A stretch of 64,000 nt of DNA from assembly GCF_026151205.1 (NCBI RefSeq), contig NC_087073.1, positions 18,566,837 to 18,630,836 on the forward strand. Reading direction: 5' to 3'. Shown piece by piece: positions 46,801-58,560 of the stretch. The number at the start of each line of letters is the position of its first letter. The first letter of the stretch is position 1. Made by a program: the position numbers and the translations under genes. The DNA is from Bolinopsis microptera. Its lineage: Eukaryota > Ctenophora > Tentaculata > Lobata > Bolinopsidae. Under the pieces are notes generated by a model. That model did no database searches. It worked only from the letters and a program-made list of their open reading frames with translations, and was not told the origin of the DNA.

Positions 46801-48545
46801 TTTGTAGCGCGATGCGTTACTGTGCCGCGCCGCGCACTCAATGAGGCTTCTCACACCTCGCTAGATCGGCGAGATGCGCTACTGTGCCGCGCCGAGCTGC
46901 GATGAATTGACATCGTCAATTAACACACAAGTATACACAGGATTAAGGATTTATAATTTCCCAGGGTATACTAAAACAAACTTAAAATCTGAAAATCACA
47001 CCATCAACCATGGCCATGTACACCGTGTAAGGCTCGGCAAAGCAATTTATATTGTAGTGCGATGCACTACTGGGTCGCGCGCACATCAAATAATGCTTCT
47101 CGCAACCTTCGGTAGATCGGCGAGATGCACCACTGTGCCTCACCGAGCTGCGAAGGATTGACATCGTGAATCAACAATTAATAAGACTTTGTGCAGTTTC
47201 AGTTGAATTAACAAAATAGACTCATTGTAATTTTGCATCGAACATTAACGGGTGATATTTGTAAAAGTCCAACTCGGCGTGCGTCCTGGTAGGTTTTAAA
47301 CATACAAATTGAACACTGATTTTAAATTACCCCTTGCACCTTGGAGGACTTTGCTTTTTATTTTGATTGACGACCCTACTTTGTACTTCAAAATTATTGT
47401 TGCTCTATCCAGAGCCCTTTCGCTTGTAGTAGCGCTTGAAACATGCGCGCGGCGTCACGCAGTACGCGTAGACTCATGTGTCATGGCTATGGGCTAGGCT
47501 CTAGGTGAAAATTATTGCTCTGCAAAGCACTTTATGTAGCCCGTCGAATTGGTGACGTCCTAGTCTAATGTTTAAACGAATTGAAGATGCAGCTGAATAA
47601 AAAGCTGACTCATGCATCATGACTAGCGCCTTCCGGTAAGATTTTGCTTCAGGTTGTTTATTAGCACACGTTGTAGACCTGCCGCGCGCGAGTAGAGTGC
47701 ACGAGTACAGTCACAGACAACAGAGTACAGAGTAGAGTAAAGTGCGCGGCTGTATCGTGGCTTTCGCCACGGGTGATACTAGGTAGTGCGCCATCGACAG
47801 TGAGCCGCGCGTGCCGACTGTAGGATGGTTTTTTAGCGCTAATTTCGGCCAGCACAATTTTTTTCAAACAAATAGATATTAAGTATCCTTCCCGACCTCT
47901 GATTGCAACAAAAATTGGTAAGCTTACTCATAGACTTACAAGGAAAGTGTCCGAAAAGTTTAAAGCATATCCAACCATCAGACATTATGTTACAGCTAAA
48001 AGCAGCGTATTTTGCCCCATTTTGATCACTATATCAACTCCGATATCCACCAAATTTTTCGGACAGTTGTGAAAGCCCTATTGAAAGGTCGTCGCCAATT
48101 TTCAGAATGATCTCATTCAAGGAACTGAAGATATATCTAAATAATATGACAAAAATCAACGAATTCGGTCAAATTTGGTCAAATTACGCGACTTTTACAG
48201 CTAATTTTGCTCCAAAAGCCGCGCACCATAAAATATGGCACCTAGGCGAAACTCACTGATCTTTCTAAAAAGGTATAACAAATTTGGTACTGTGAAAATT
48301 CTCACAGTCTCTAGAAAACAATGGTACAAAAATTTTAAAAATCCGAGCAAGTTTATTTTTATGGTGCACCCCCTAGTGATACTCGTAAAATTTATGTTTC
48401 AAGATAGTTGTAAAATCTGATTATTGGATTGTGAAATCTCGTTCATCGTTGGCCCCTGCCGCGCACCAGTGCGCGGTAGATCGCCAAGATAGGATGCACC
48501 ACTGGGCCACCCCGAGCTGCAAAGGATTGACATCGTGAATCAAAC
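46801..48545. repeat. Mosaic of shuffled repeat modules (second island)
   Basis: Contains module C in full (46804-46922), a diverged copy (47055-47175) and its tail (48477-48541). It also has a module A-B joint (47247-47310), with CGGGTGATAC-type fragments near 47771 and 48376. A stretch resembling the flank of the 7.6-kb palindrome lies at about 47398-47450, and a module E scrap at 47625-47636. The same modules make up 7.1-11.2 kb in another order. Two hairpins stand out: CGTGGC-TTTC-GCCACG at 47756-47771 and CCGCGCAC-CA-GTGCGCGG at 48459-48476. I see no gene. Confidence 0.75.
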
Positions 48546-51500
48546 CAGCGCGTAGCTGCGTTTCGTAGCGAAATCAGTATCGCTACTATACGTGAGACAA
48601 GGGTCATAGTATAACCTAGCCTGATAGTATAGCTAGAATTGCTTTGTCCATTATTAAAAGCACATGCAAATGGAGTAGCCCCAAGCTGAAGGCAGAAACA
48701 CTGCTTCGCAGATCAGAAATTTAAACTGGCGTTATATCTAAACATTATTCCTCAGTCAGAACGTTGAATGAATATGAATATCGATAAGGGGCGTCGAGTT
48801 AAGCCTGGCAAGCGATAAAAGCTAATAATGATATCGTGTCATGAAGTTTATCAAAGTAGACGACTATAATACATGGCTTATATCAAACACGACAAAATTA
48901 ACCGAACCGAACAAAATCAAATGTAACCGTCGAGACAAGTTTTGGAACTGGTCCAATTAATGTAAGAGTTTAAGTAATGTAAGCAGTGTGCTGGAGTTTT
49001 GCCAGCGCCTGCAATTAGACCGATACGTAGATCGAGTGTATTTATAGTTCTTACGTTAAGCCATAGGTCACGTGACATTTTTTACCAATGCGCGTCGTAG
49101 TAGTTAGTCACGTGATACACGTCATCAAAACACGTGACAGTACGCGGTTGAAATTCTCATGGAATGTCAAAACAAAACAAATCTTGTTGAGCCAAATTAG
49201 CGGGGCGGGATTATAAAAGCTGTGCCGGGGTTATTTATTCAGCGGGAAAAAACTAACAGCGGGAGCCGGGATTATCAGAATCTATTTAGCGGGAGCCGGG
49301 ATTATCAGAATCTTATTCTATCCCGGAGGGGTTTATAACGAGCGTGCTTCGATTTTTTAAAATAAATTACACAAGTTATGAACATTAGGCATCACGTGAT
49401 TTCCTTGGGGATTCGAACAGTTAACTATCAATAGTGAATGAGATCATATCGCAACTTTACATATAATTGATTTGAAGCTAGTAATGACTACGTCTACACC
49501 GATGAGCTCTTTTTGTTAATTATCAATTATCAAATTGTTTTGAATGGAAATAAAACTCAAACTTGATCACCAATACCAAAAGAATCCTTAATCTTAACTT
49601 ATGACTTACAAATTTGATAAATTAAATATACATGAGGTTGTGCTCTGCTAGAATTTAAGTTTTAGCTTCAATTATTGCAAGACTTTATAACAATCACAGT
49701 TCATACAATTACAATACTCATAAATGGCAAATTTTTCAAAGTGCGTTTATTATGTTCAAATAACAACGTAGCATTTGGAATCTTGGCAAAATGAATGGAT
49801 CGATCGATGCAAATCCAGGACCTTGTTCTTAAATAAAATATATAGCAGATACAATAATTGATATCGCAGATAAGGGTGATCCTATTTGAATTTCATAGGG
49901 GATACTTTAATTTTGTTAACTTTAATCTGTGATAATGCATATTATGTTTCTACAACGTTATCTTAAAGCTCATGTGAGAAAATGTATGATGTATGACTTT
50001 CAAATAGTTCTCTTGTGTCACTTTCTGTTATCAGTAATGGTCATTGGTATTTAAGGATTTTATCTAATATGGCACTGAGTATGAAGCACGCCGGAATTTG
50101 TTTTGACAAAGGAATCACCCCGTAGTAAGGATATTACATCGAGCTTAAACGGCACAATATCTGTTCAAATGGTAAAATGAAGAATCAATAACTGGTAATT
50201 GACCGTATATAATCATTAATCATCTCGAATTATCTCCTATGCTAATATGGAAATATATCCTAAAATCATGGCAGACTTAATAAATTAATTTTTCACTCAA
50301 AAATCCAATCGCATCGAAATTGACTTGATTGCACATCACCGAAACCAACTCTAAGCAAGCTTTGACAGGATAAATTTACAATAGACGTCTAAAAATATCG
50401 ACTGTAAAATTCAAAATAAATGAGTTTTAAAGAGGGGTCTCAAAATAGATCTTTTGAGGGTGGCCTGCAGACCACATTCTGAGGACTTACAAGCTATTTT
50501 CAACAAAAACTTGCCACCGATATTTCCACTGAAAATTCTGTGTTTTTGACACATTGAACGAACAAGAGGGAGGTATCATGAAACCCGGGCGTTATTGCGT
50601 ACAAACCTACTGGTGGGGAATTTGGTCGAAACTTGAAAATTGATTTGGTTTTAACTTTCCATTCATCATGCAGCTAAGTCGTGACTTAAGTTTCAGATAT
50701 TAATAAAAGACAACAGCAGATGCAAAGTTTACGGAAGTGATTGCAGTTACGTCAGTGACAGCTTTTACGTCAGCAAATTTACACTGCTGTGTGGAAATCA
50801 TATTAGTGTCAGTTTTACAGCAAATTTAGAAACCCCTCTTCTCCCAAGGATGCTGACTGCTGAGATTATATTTGGACCCTCCCTTATACAGCGATCTAAA
50901 CCAATCCAGATTTTAAGTTTCGACCAAAATTTCAACCAGTCGTTTTGTAACGATGAGAACACACTTCCGGGCTATGTGCCCTAGAACAGACACAAAATGT
51001 AACTTAAAGTATAAATATGCAGCGTGGCGAGTGGAGTGGCACCACTTTCTAATATTCGGACCAGAGAGTACATCTGACTCTCAATAGAGATAAGAGTTTG
51101 CATCCAAAAAACTTTCAATTTCTGAGATGCCCCTTTATATGGCAATGTTTTGCGATAACTACAACTGCGCAGTGCTCATGCAGTAGTCAGGCCCATTTTG
51201 CCGAGGTCATTTTCGCATAGCTTTCAATAGTAATTAGCACCTCAACAAGAAGCCAGAATAGAAGATCCACAATTCAATTTCTACCGGAAAAGGATAAATG
51301 TGTATGTATAAGATGATGGGAGGCGTGGTGCCACTCTTGCTAACATTTAAATAATATTATAAAACCAAGTAAAAGTAAAACTTATCTGGCAACAATTATT
51401 CATCTTCATCAAGCTTCAATTGACTGTGTCCGCAAAACATGTATAGCAATAGTTGTTTTTTACTGCAAGACAGGAACAATCTTAACTCACAGTACAGAAG

Positions 51501-51755
51501 GTCTGAATTCATCCAGTTTCTCAATTACAAGGGTACCGTCTCCCCTCCGCAAGCATCCACTCAATCTCACACCGTGCCTTGCACGTGCAGTTATCTAACA
51601 CCGCGCCTTGCACGTGTAGTTATCTCGCGCAGGACACCCTTCCCATGCCAGACCAAACTAACTGTACCAATTCTCTGAACCGCGTAGCAACGCTCGTAAT
51701 ATGTACAGATCACATCTAGATGTATTGTAAAAGCCATCCTAAGCTTCAAGTCCTG
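48546..51755. other. Gene desert, 3.2 kb
   Basis: No convincing exon. A 26-base direct repeat (AGCGGGAGCCGGGATTATCA and six more bases) occurs at 49258-49283 and 49288-49313. Loosely inverted segments around GGTCGAAACTTGAAAAT (near 50630) and TTTTAAGTTTCGACC (near 50912) may be ends of an old element of about 340 bases. Confidence 0.45.
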
Positions 51756-52629
51756 CTAAGTTTGTTTCTGTATGTGCTGGCCGGTATCTATGGAGTGGTA
51801 GACTGTGGCGCTGTGAGTATCCGGGACGCCGATCACGTGACTCGTCTGCTTGATCTCGTTGGAGAGCTGGTGGTAACCGTTAGTGTGAGGGGTGAAGTAG
51901 GGGCTTGTGGTGGTGGAATACTGGCCGTTACTGTAAGGGAGGTGGGCGGGAAGTTGCACTGCCGGCTTTATGTACGTAGGTAGGCACTGACTGGCAGGAC
52001 CTTCGTTTCTCATCCGCTTCATCGATACCTAATTGTTATCTAGTTAGCATTTCTTTTGGAGGGGGGTACATTAACTAATTTGTCTATCTAGACCATTATG
52101 TATTTACTCTAATTTTCGACCAGCAATCAATAGTAACCCTCTGACACCGATGTAAACATTTCTTTGAGGGTTATCCAAACCATATTTAGGAATAGGACAA
52201 ATACTAATCTTAATTTTATTGAAATCCACCCCCCCCCCCCCCCCATTTATATGTTGTTGGTTAATGTGCGTTTAGTTATACTCGTGAGCAAGTAATGATA
52301 AGAGAACATAAAACTGAAGCAGATCATTTTCAACACAAAACTCCAGACAAGAAAGAAATTTGAATTAGCAGAAATTACCCGAACCTGCGCACAAGAGTTA
52401 AGATTCCCAGGAGACGGACATCGTTTTTCAGATCCGCAGCTGTAAACGGACACACCCTTTCTCGGAGATGCGACGTGTTGCTGATGTTGATGCTGCGGAT
52501 GTTGTGGATGCTGTTGTTGTTGCTGATGTTGTTGCTGCACATGCTGCTGCTGCTGCTGCTGTGGGTGCTGCGGCTGTGGATGCTGCTGCTGCTGCTGCTG
52601 CGGTTGCTGCTGCCGCATTCCTTCCACAA
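51756..52629 (-). CDS. Q/H-rich protein, two 3'-terminal exons (partial)
   Basis: The upstream exon (52629-52379, acceptor TTTACAG) encodes VEGMRQQQPQ followed by a long Gln/His/Pro tract and then SPRKGVSVYSCGSEKRCPSP. Its donor CGG|GTAATT joins in phase to the terminal exon 52028-51756 (stop), which encodes a Ser/Thr/Tyr-rich tail (LPYSNGQYSTTTSPYF). The style is that of a transcription-factor activation domain. The 5' part is not identified. The only same-strand gene to its right is CLOCK, whose vertebrate and insect versions have Gln-rich tails, so these may be alternative 3' exons of CLOCK. That is inference. The CAG tract may be length-variable. Confidence 0.5.
52229..52244. repeat. C16 homopolymer
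   Basis: An uninterrupted C run in the intron between the two Q/H-rich exons. Assembly length may be unreliable here. Confidence 0.95.
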
Positions 52630-52912
52630 CTGTAAAGGGGAATATTCATGAGTCATTGATAACTATCCTAATTGTAATATCAAAACCGTGGTAATTGATA
52701 TCGATCACTCGTCGCTGGTTGCTCGATAATTGGTTTCCTGTGCGCGCCACTAAACGCAGTTACACGTGTCGAGAATCAATCTAGCCAGCAATTTAACCAT
52801 ATTTTAGATTTAATGAGACATCGTTACCTGACAGTTCAATTTTGCTAGGTTTTATTTTGCAGGAGGAATTGTTGTACCTTTGTACTAATCTTTTAAATAC
52901 CTAGACACCAGG

Positions 52913-53365
52913 ATGCCTTTAAACAATGAAGCGAAGTCCGAGATGAAAGCTGCCTTCAAATCATTTGACAAGGACGGCAGTGGGACGCTAACCGCCACCG
53001 ACTTGGCGAAGGCAATGAACTCGGTTGCAGGGGGACTTACCGAGGCACAGTGCACGGAACTAATCAATCTGGCTGATGCGGACGGCGACAAAAAGATGAA
53101 TGTTGATGAGTTTATGAAGATTGTCGAGGAAGGATTGGCTCTGTACGAACAACAGAACCCGGGAGCGGACCTCATTTCAGAGGAGTTCAAAAACTTCGAC
53201 GTGAACGGCGACGGATCGATCGACAAGGACGAGCTGAGACAAGCCATGATCGATATGGGGGAAGAGGTAAATGACGACGAACTGGAGGCCATGTTCAACG
53301 CTGCTGACGCAGACGGCGACAAGATGATTTCAGTTGAGGAGTTCAGGAAAATGTGCGGGCATTAA
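52913..53365 (+). CDS. Calmodulin-like four-EF-hand protein, 150 aa, intronless
   Basis: A cytosolic calcium sensor of the calmodulin/troponin C family. The four 12-residue loops are at 19-30 (DKDGSGTLTATD), 55-66 (DADGDKKMNVDE), 96-107 (DVNGDGSIDKDE) and 132-143 (DADGDKMISVEE). Loop 1 ends in Asp instead of Glu, and loops 2 and 4 have Lys in place of the usual Gly at position 6, so affinities may differ from calmodulin. Length is about that of calmodulin. There is no intron, and GC content and codon choice are higher than in the neighbours, compatible with a retro-copy or a highly expressed gene. AATAAA at 53446-53451 is a likely poly(A) signal. It sits on the opposite strand between the Q/H-rich exons and CLOCK. 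Partner proteins unknown. Confidence 0.93.
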   Translation: MPLNNEAKSEMKAAFKSFDKDGSGTLTATDLAKAMNSVAGGLTEAQCTELINLADADGDKKMNVDEFMKIVEEGLALYEQQNPGADLISEEFKNFDVNGDGSIDKDELRQAMIDMGEEVNDDELEAMFNAADADGDKMISVEEFRKMCGH

Positions 53366-53903
53366 TTACCACTTCAACCAGACAATTATTGAACTTATTG
53401 TTTGCATGAGTACGTGTTAAGAGCGTGAATAACCTGATACTTTTAATAAAATATTTTAACGGTACTATTAGTCCGAATGTTTGTAAGAAATCCATTTCGT
53501 GAAGCGGGCCTTCGACGAAAGAGATGTTTGTTGAAATTTGAATAGGCGATCTGATTATTATATTTATGCTATGAATAGCTCGGTTTACCAAGATGCGATT
53601 ACATTCAATAATTTTAAAACATATACGTAATCTGTTTTCAATATTCTGGAATTTTGTTGTTGACTTCGACAATTTACGTCTTTCAAATTTGTATGCCTAT
53701 TGTCTGCTAATCACAGATACACATCAGTAGTAATTCACTCAACATGACCTCAGGCTGTAAAATATAGCAGGTGGCACTTAGCGCAGCATTTCTCCAGACT
53801 TCATAAACGGACCGTTCCTAGTTTTAAGTTTCAGCTTATCATCATGATCTCAAAATAACTGGATAAGTCTAAAATGAAAATATCTCTGAAAGTTTAAAAG
53901 ATC
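53366..53903. other. Intergenic between the calmodulin-like gene and CLOCK
   Basis: Holds the 3' UTRs of both convergent genes and no other feature. Confidence 0.5.
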
Positions 53904-56090
53904 TCAATACCACAAACCTATATTATTATTGTTGTTGAGGTGTAGGGTCGGACTCTGTTGGGTGTAAGTGGCGGAAACAGGGATCGAGGTGATCTGCTGA
54001 GGCCGCTCTGTGTAACCCGTTGATACTGGCATCCCCACCACAGGCTCCTCCGCATGCACCGGCACGGACCTCAAGGTCACATTTGGCACCTGATGGTGTG
54101 CCGTGACACCAACACTTGGTCCGATGTAGTTACTGACGTAGCCGGGCTGTCCCATCACGATAACATTGGCGGGTGTCGTCACCATAACGTTTGGTGTCTG
54201 TGAGGCTGTAACCATGACATTGGGAGTGCTAGCGGGGTGCTGGAAAGTGGAAGGGGTGGTAATGATTTGGTTAGGCGGAGCAGCAGCATGGGCCGGAACA
54301 GTAGTGACCAGGACACTTCCAGGTTGTCTGATGGGGACACTCCGGATTCCGTTAGTGGGGGGCGGCGAGGATATGGTCTGCAGGAACTGGCCCGGCTGCT
54401 GGGGCTGCTGCTGCGTGGTTTGCTGGATGTAAACAGGTTTCACATCCTCGGGATAGGAACTATTGTACGTGTTATTAGCGGAGTTCTGGAACTGACACTC
54501 CGGGGTGGGTGGGGGGTTGAAGCGAGCGGGGGCACGGAACCGGCCGTGCTGCTCCTCAGTTGAGATAGAGGGCTTGTAACCTGGGAACAGATCATTGAAG
54601 GAGTTGCCATTGGCGTTTCTCTGGTTGTTTTGTTGAACGTACTCAGTGGTGGTAAAAGCGACGAAGTTAGGGGCTGGTGTAGGTGGGTTGAAGTAAGGAG
54701 CAGGAGCTACGCCCGAGACCGGGTTTGAAGCCGGAACTGCGTTGGGCTCTGACGAGAAGCCGAATTGTTTGCGAGGAGGCGTCTCGGGACTAGGGTAGAA
54801 ACTGGCTTGAGAGTTAGGGTCCAGGTAGTGACCACTCTGGGGCGAAAATTGCTCCACTTTCACCTCTGAAGATAACATGTCTTAGTACACATATAACACA
54901 GAGATGACGGCTAACACAAAGGGTATTACTGATTACAAATTAGAGCGAATTTCCGGTTGTAGTAATAACGAAAATGAGGTAATGAGATCAGATACCATAC
55001 TATTAATTTATACCTATGCGAAAGTTGTTCAGATCGGGATGTTAAAAATTAACGACACAGGCAAGAACAGTGCTAAAAGGACACTGAGCAAAAGGAAATA
55101 TAAGTCGGACTAATGTTCTACCTCACTGGAATGGAGTGTAATGACCGGAAATATATGTATGATGTTGTGGACACCGACCGGAGCATACATCTTATTTTAT
55201 GATAATAAGCAATGCATATGCTTTCACAGTATGACACATAAATTAAAAATTCGATTAGTTGTCCTTAGTCTGCACCAGGGTCCACAAACTTATATCGCCT
55301 TTTGCTATTTTAATGAAGCTCATTGTGCAGCGGTATCCCATATCAATAAAATACCAGCGAATTCCTCAGAGAAAGCGCGGTAGTTTTATTACTACATACA
55401 TACCACTGCCGGGCGAAATGGACTCTATCTTGGCGAGCGCTGCTGGTGTTGCGTTCGGCTGCGGAGCAGACAACACCATTTTTTTCTCCTCCGGACCATA
55501 CTGGCGAGCCTTGTTCTGCAGGAACTGCCAAACTTCAGCGTAGCTTACCACGATATTCCGGCACACGATAGATTCTGGCTGTTTGGTTTCCTCGCTGTAT
55601 TTAATCATCCCCCGCGTTTTTACCCATAACCATTGCTGACCCTTCGTCAAGAATCGATATAGACACGTGTCACCCGAACCGTTCTTCGTTACTGAGAAAA
55701 ACCAATTTTATTAGTAAAGTTCATTATCATGATTATGCGCCTCGTTAATATTTTCGTGCTTTGCACATTTTCTAGGAATGGAAATGTTCTCATCTAAGTA
55801 AACTGGGTTCTCATGGCATGATCTAAATACTCCGGTAACATAATGGTTTATACCACTACCAGCAAATGGGCGGTCGGTTCGCATAATCACATAAATTATT
55901 CATGGATTTAACGCATCATTCGTCTAGACGGCCCAGTTTAAATGCCAAACAATTACCACAGCAGACCATTTAACCTTACTTACAGTCAATATGAGATCGA
56001 GCCAGAGCGTTGAGATCCTCATCGTGATAAAAGTTGTACCCACTCGAGCCCAGCAGTTCTGCTGCAGTGTACCCCAGGATTGGGGAGGCG
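53904..56090 (-). CDS. CLOCK: CLOCK-type bHLH-PAS protein, 3' part
   Basis: Circadian transcription factor that pairs with BMAL/CYCLE in the nucleus. Three exons join in phase: 56090-55984, 55691-55404 and 54865-53904 (TGA). The first two encode most of PAS-B and the linker after it: SPILGYTAAELLGSSGYNFY, then LYRFLTKGQQWLWVKTRG and IVCRNIVVSYAEVW, which match CLOCK more closely than BMAL or ARNT. The last exon is a 320-residue low-complexity tail rich in Pro, Thr, Gln and Val with a QQTTQQQPQQPGQ tract, a probable activation domain. The bHLH and PAS-A exons were not found to the right, so they lie beyond a long intron or outside the window. In that case the GPCR and transposon at 60-64 kb may lie within or upstream of this gene. 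Confidence 0.85.
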
Positions 56091-56528
56091 CTGAAAAATA
56101 AATCTGTCAGTCAAGATAGAGGCATCTAGTACATGACTCCGTGTTCGGATAGGCATTAGAGTGACACAGTTATTGTTCCTTCAACAATGAAAAAACTATG
56201 ATGGCTTTTGCTCAATTTTTACCGATAGACACAGTATGTCTATCAGGGCAGGAAGAGATGGCTTATGACTATTAGGAGGGGGTTGCACGGGGGAAAACGG
56301 ATATGACATAGTGTCGCATCCGCTGAGTTGCTCTGAAAATATAATTAACCTTCTATAAATATATTATATAACTTATCATTTGTATGAGGGAGGGGGTGGG
56401 GGAATTGTTTGAGAAAATAACTTTATATCTTTAACATTATTAAGAAACTGTTTACACCATTAAAATATTCAAAACCCCTAAAAGAAATCAAGTCATCCTA
56501 AAATGGTGATCAATACAGATCAAGACAG
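56091..56528. other. Intergenic or CLOCK intron, no gene seen
   Basis: No exon recognised between the CLOCK exon and the retrotransposon relic. Confidence 0.45.
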
Positions 56529-57325
56529 CTAGAGTGAAAATTTGTTTCTCCAAGCAACTCTATCATCGGCTGATATCTTAAGCTTATTAAGATCATTCAA
56601 AGAGTTAAGGTTTAAACCTCTACGGGTCAAATCATTCACAATAATCTTGAACAAATTCTTACGATGCGCACCGACGAGCCCTTTACAGTTTGTTGTGACA
56701 GCAAACTTTAACGCTAATGCTGCGGGGGAGTCATCAGCACTACGCAAGATATGACCTAGGAGCTTCCACCTTGCTTTAGGGAAACGATCTGATAGCTTTA
56801 CTGAGTTACATCTTAGGTATAAGTTTGCATTGGATATTGTTCCATGAGGCCAATAAATGTTCAGTAATGATCTAAGGTGTTTTCTATGGCAAATGTCTAG
56901 TTTTTCTAGTGACTTTGCAGTAGGACACAAACTACTGCAATTATACATGATGATTGATACAATTTGGGCTTCGTATACTGCTATCTTTCTGGTAACGGAG
57001 ATATTCTGCTGAGACAAGATCTTGGTGAACTTATAGAAGGCATTGTTCCCAGCAATGCATCGAGCAGCTATATCACATTCACTACACAACAAAGACCCAA
57101 AAATCTTACTCTTACGCCAATCTTTATTTCCACGTAACATGGTATCATCACGACCAGGGATTGTTTCCCCAACAGGAGCGAGGAAAACATGGGTAAATTC
57201 TGTTTTCTCTGTGTTAATGAACAGGTTAAACTTCTTGAAGACTTCCTTAGCTATTGGTAGGATATCTTTAACATAACAATTTAATTGTGATGAAAGTACA
57301 ATGGTATAACTAAATTGGACGAGAC
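56529..57325 (-). pseudogene. Non-LTR retrotransposon fragment (RT thumb to C-terminus)
   Basis: An open frame read leftwards from about 57325. FSYTIVLSS is a remnant of the YADD box, followed by FNLFINTEKTEF, the FGSLLCSECDI step, the KIAVYEAQIVSIIMYNCSSL and HRKHLRSLL segments, and KLLGHILRSADD. These are hallmarks of the RT C-terminal half of CR1/RTE-like elements. 5'-truncated, with the ADD catalytic pair lost. It lies in the same orientation as CLOCK, possibly in its intron. Confidence 0.75.
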
Positions 57326-58139
57326 TACTTCAGAGGTGTGACAAAACACGTGATTCACATAAACGACATACTGAATGTAGCTCGGTGGAGCTAATGGGTT
57401 AAAGAGACGTGGTAACTGGTAAAACAGCACAGGATTTTGCGGGAGTAAGCAGAAAATCCTTTGATTAAACCATAACTTAATTTTAAGGTGGTACGGTATT
57501 ATACCATACGTTCCAAAATTTAGCTATCATTCATTGTAAATAGTTTAAATGTGTATTATATAATTAACCGAAATTTTTATTCGCTTTACTTTACGTAAGA
57601 TCTCTAACATTTAGTGCAAATTTCAAAGTTCCATATCAGCATAATTATTCAATAAGAATAAGGCTGGAAATTGAATGAGTATCAGTGTTTAGTACTACAA
57701 AGAAGCAGGAACAAGTGGTGGGTATTGAGCGTGTATATTAGAGACAAGAAGAACGCCACTCTTGACTCTTGGATACGAAGAGGATTTGCTTCCTGATGCC
57801 ACCCCTCCCCCTCCCCCACTACGATCACATCTAGAGGCTTTACATAATATGTACTTTATGTAGCTTGTGATCATATTAAGGTAATAGAATCGGAAATCGT
57901 AATCCTCAAAATATCTCTGGAGAGTAGATAAACATTCCAACGACCGCACTCTTACAGATCTTTAGGAGAAACACATGATCATATACCTATATTTCTGTGA
58001 GATAATTTATTATATCAGATTGTATCTAACACTGACTGATCATAGTCAGAATAATCATATCTCTTATATCAGTTGCTAGATTTGTTTTTTAGCTTCTTGT
58101 TTAATGAGTTTAGAAGTTTCGAATACTACTTGGGCTGGT
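57326..58139. other. Intergenic or intronic, no certain gene
   Basis: A minus-strand open frame at 57949-57695 includes a poly-Gly run and ends at a stop, but I recognise no domain and do not call it. Confidence 0.35.
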
Positions 58140-58560
58140 CATAGCATAGTAGTCCTCGGGGCTCGGACTACTATACATCATAAAACAGCAGGTTACCGGT
58201 TAGATTTCAAATGGCCTAAGGTGCAGTTTTTAAAGTGGAATTGATAACGCTGTACTGTAATTACTCCTGAAACTCTTACGAGTGGTTAATGATTTTAAGT
58301 TTCAAAACTTTGAGTTAGTAATTTATTGACTTCTAAAATCTGCTGAGATTTACTGAACTTCAACTGTACATATTGGTAATTTTAGTATTCCCGAAACGTA
58401 AACCTTTCAAATGTTTTCTGATAAACACCCTTGATGAATTCGCACTTCGCACCCTTCTACGATTTTCACAACTAGAGATATTTGACAAACAAGAAAGTTG
58501 GCAAAAAGTGGAATTGAGACACGTGAAAAAGTTTGGAAAAGTTTGTCAGTCATAAATGAC
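58140..58560. repeat. Diverged relic of the 32.8-36.1 kb foldback arm
   Basis: Ordered short matches to the right arm of the large foldback include GAGATTTACTGAACT, ATTTTAGTATTCCC, CACAACTA-AGATATTTG and CTGTA-TGTAATTA. Identity is much lower than between the two arms of the intact element, so this is an older relative present as a single arm. Confidence 0.65.

Noticed and set aside
52379-52656. Ser- or Ala-rich proteins in other frames of the CAG tract
   Set aside because: They are frame-shadows of the Gln/His tract. Only the Gln frame joins in phase to the following exon.
53904-54878. Plus-strand frames opposite the CLOCK tail
   Set aside because: They lack conserved content, whereas the minus strand continues in phase from the PAS-B exons.
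57695-57949. Minus-strand exon with a poly-Gly run
   Set aside because: No recognisable domain, no clear acceptor, and it could not be linked in phase to CLOCK.
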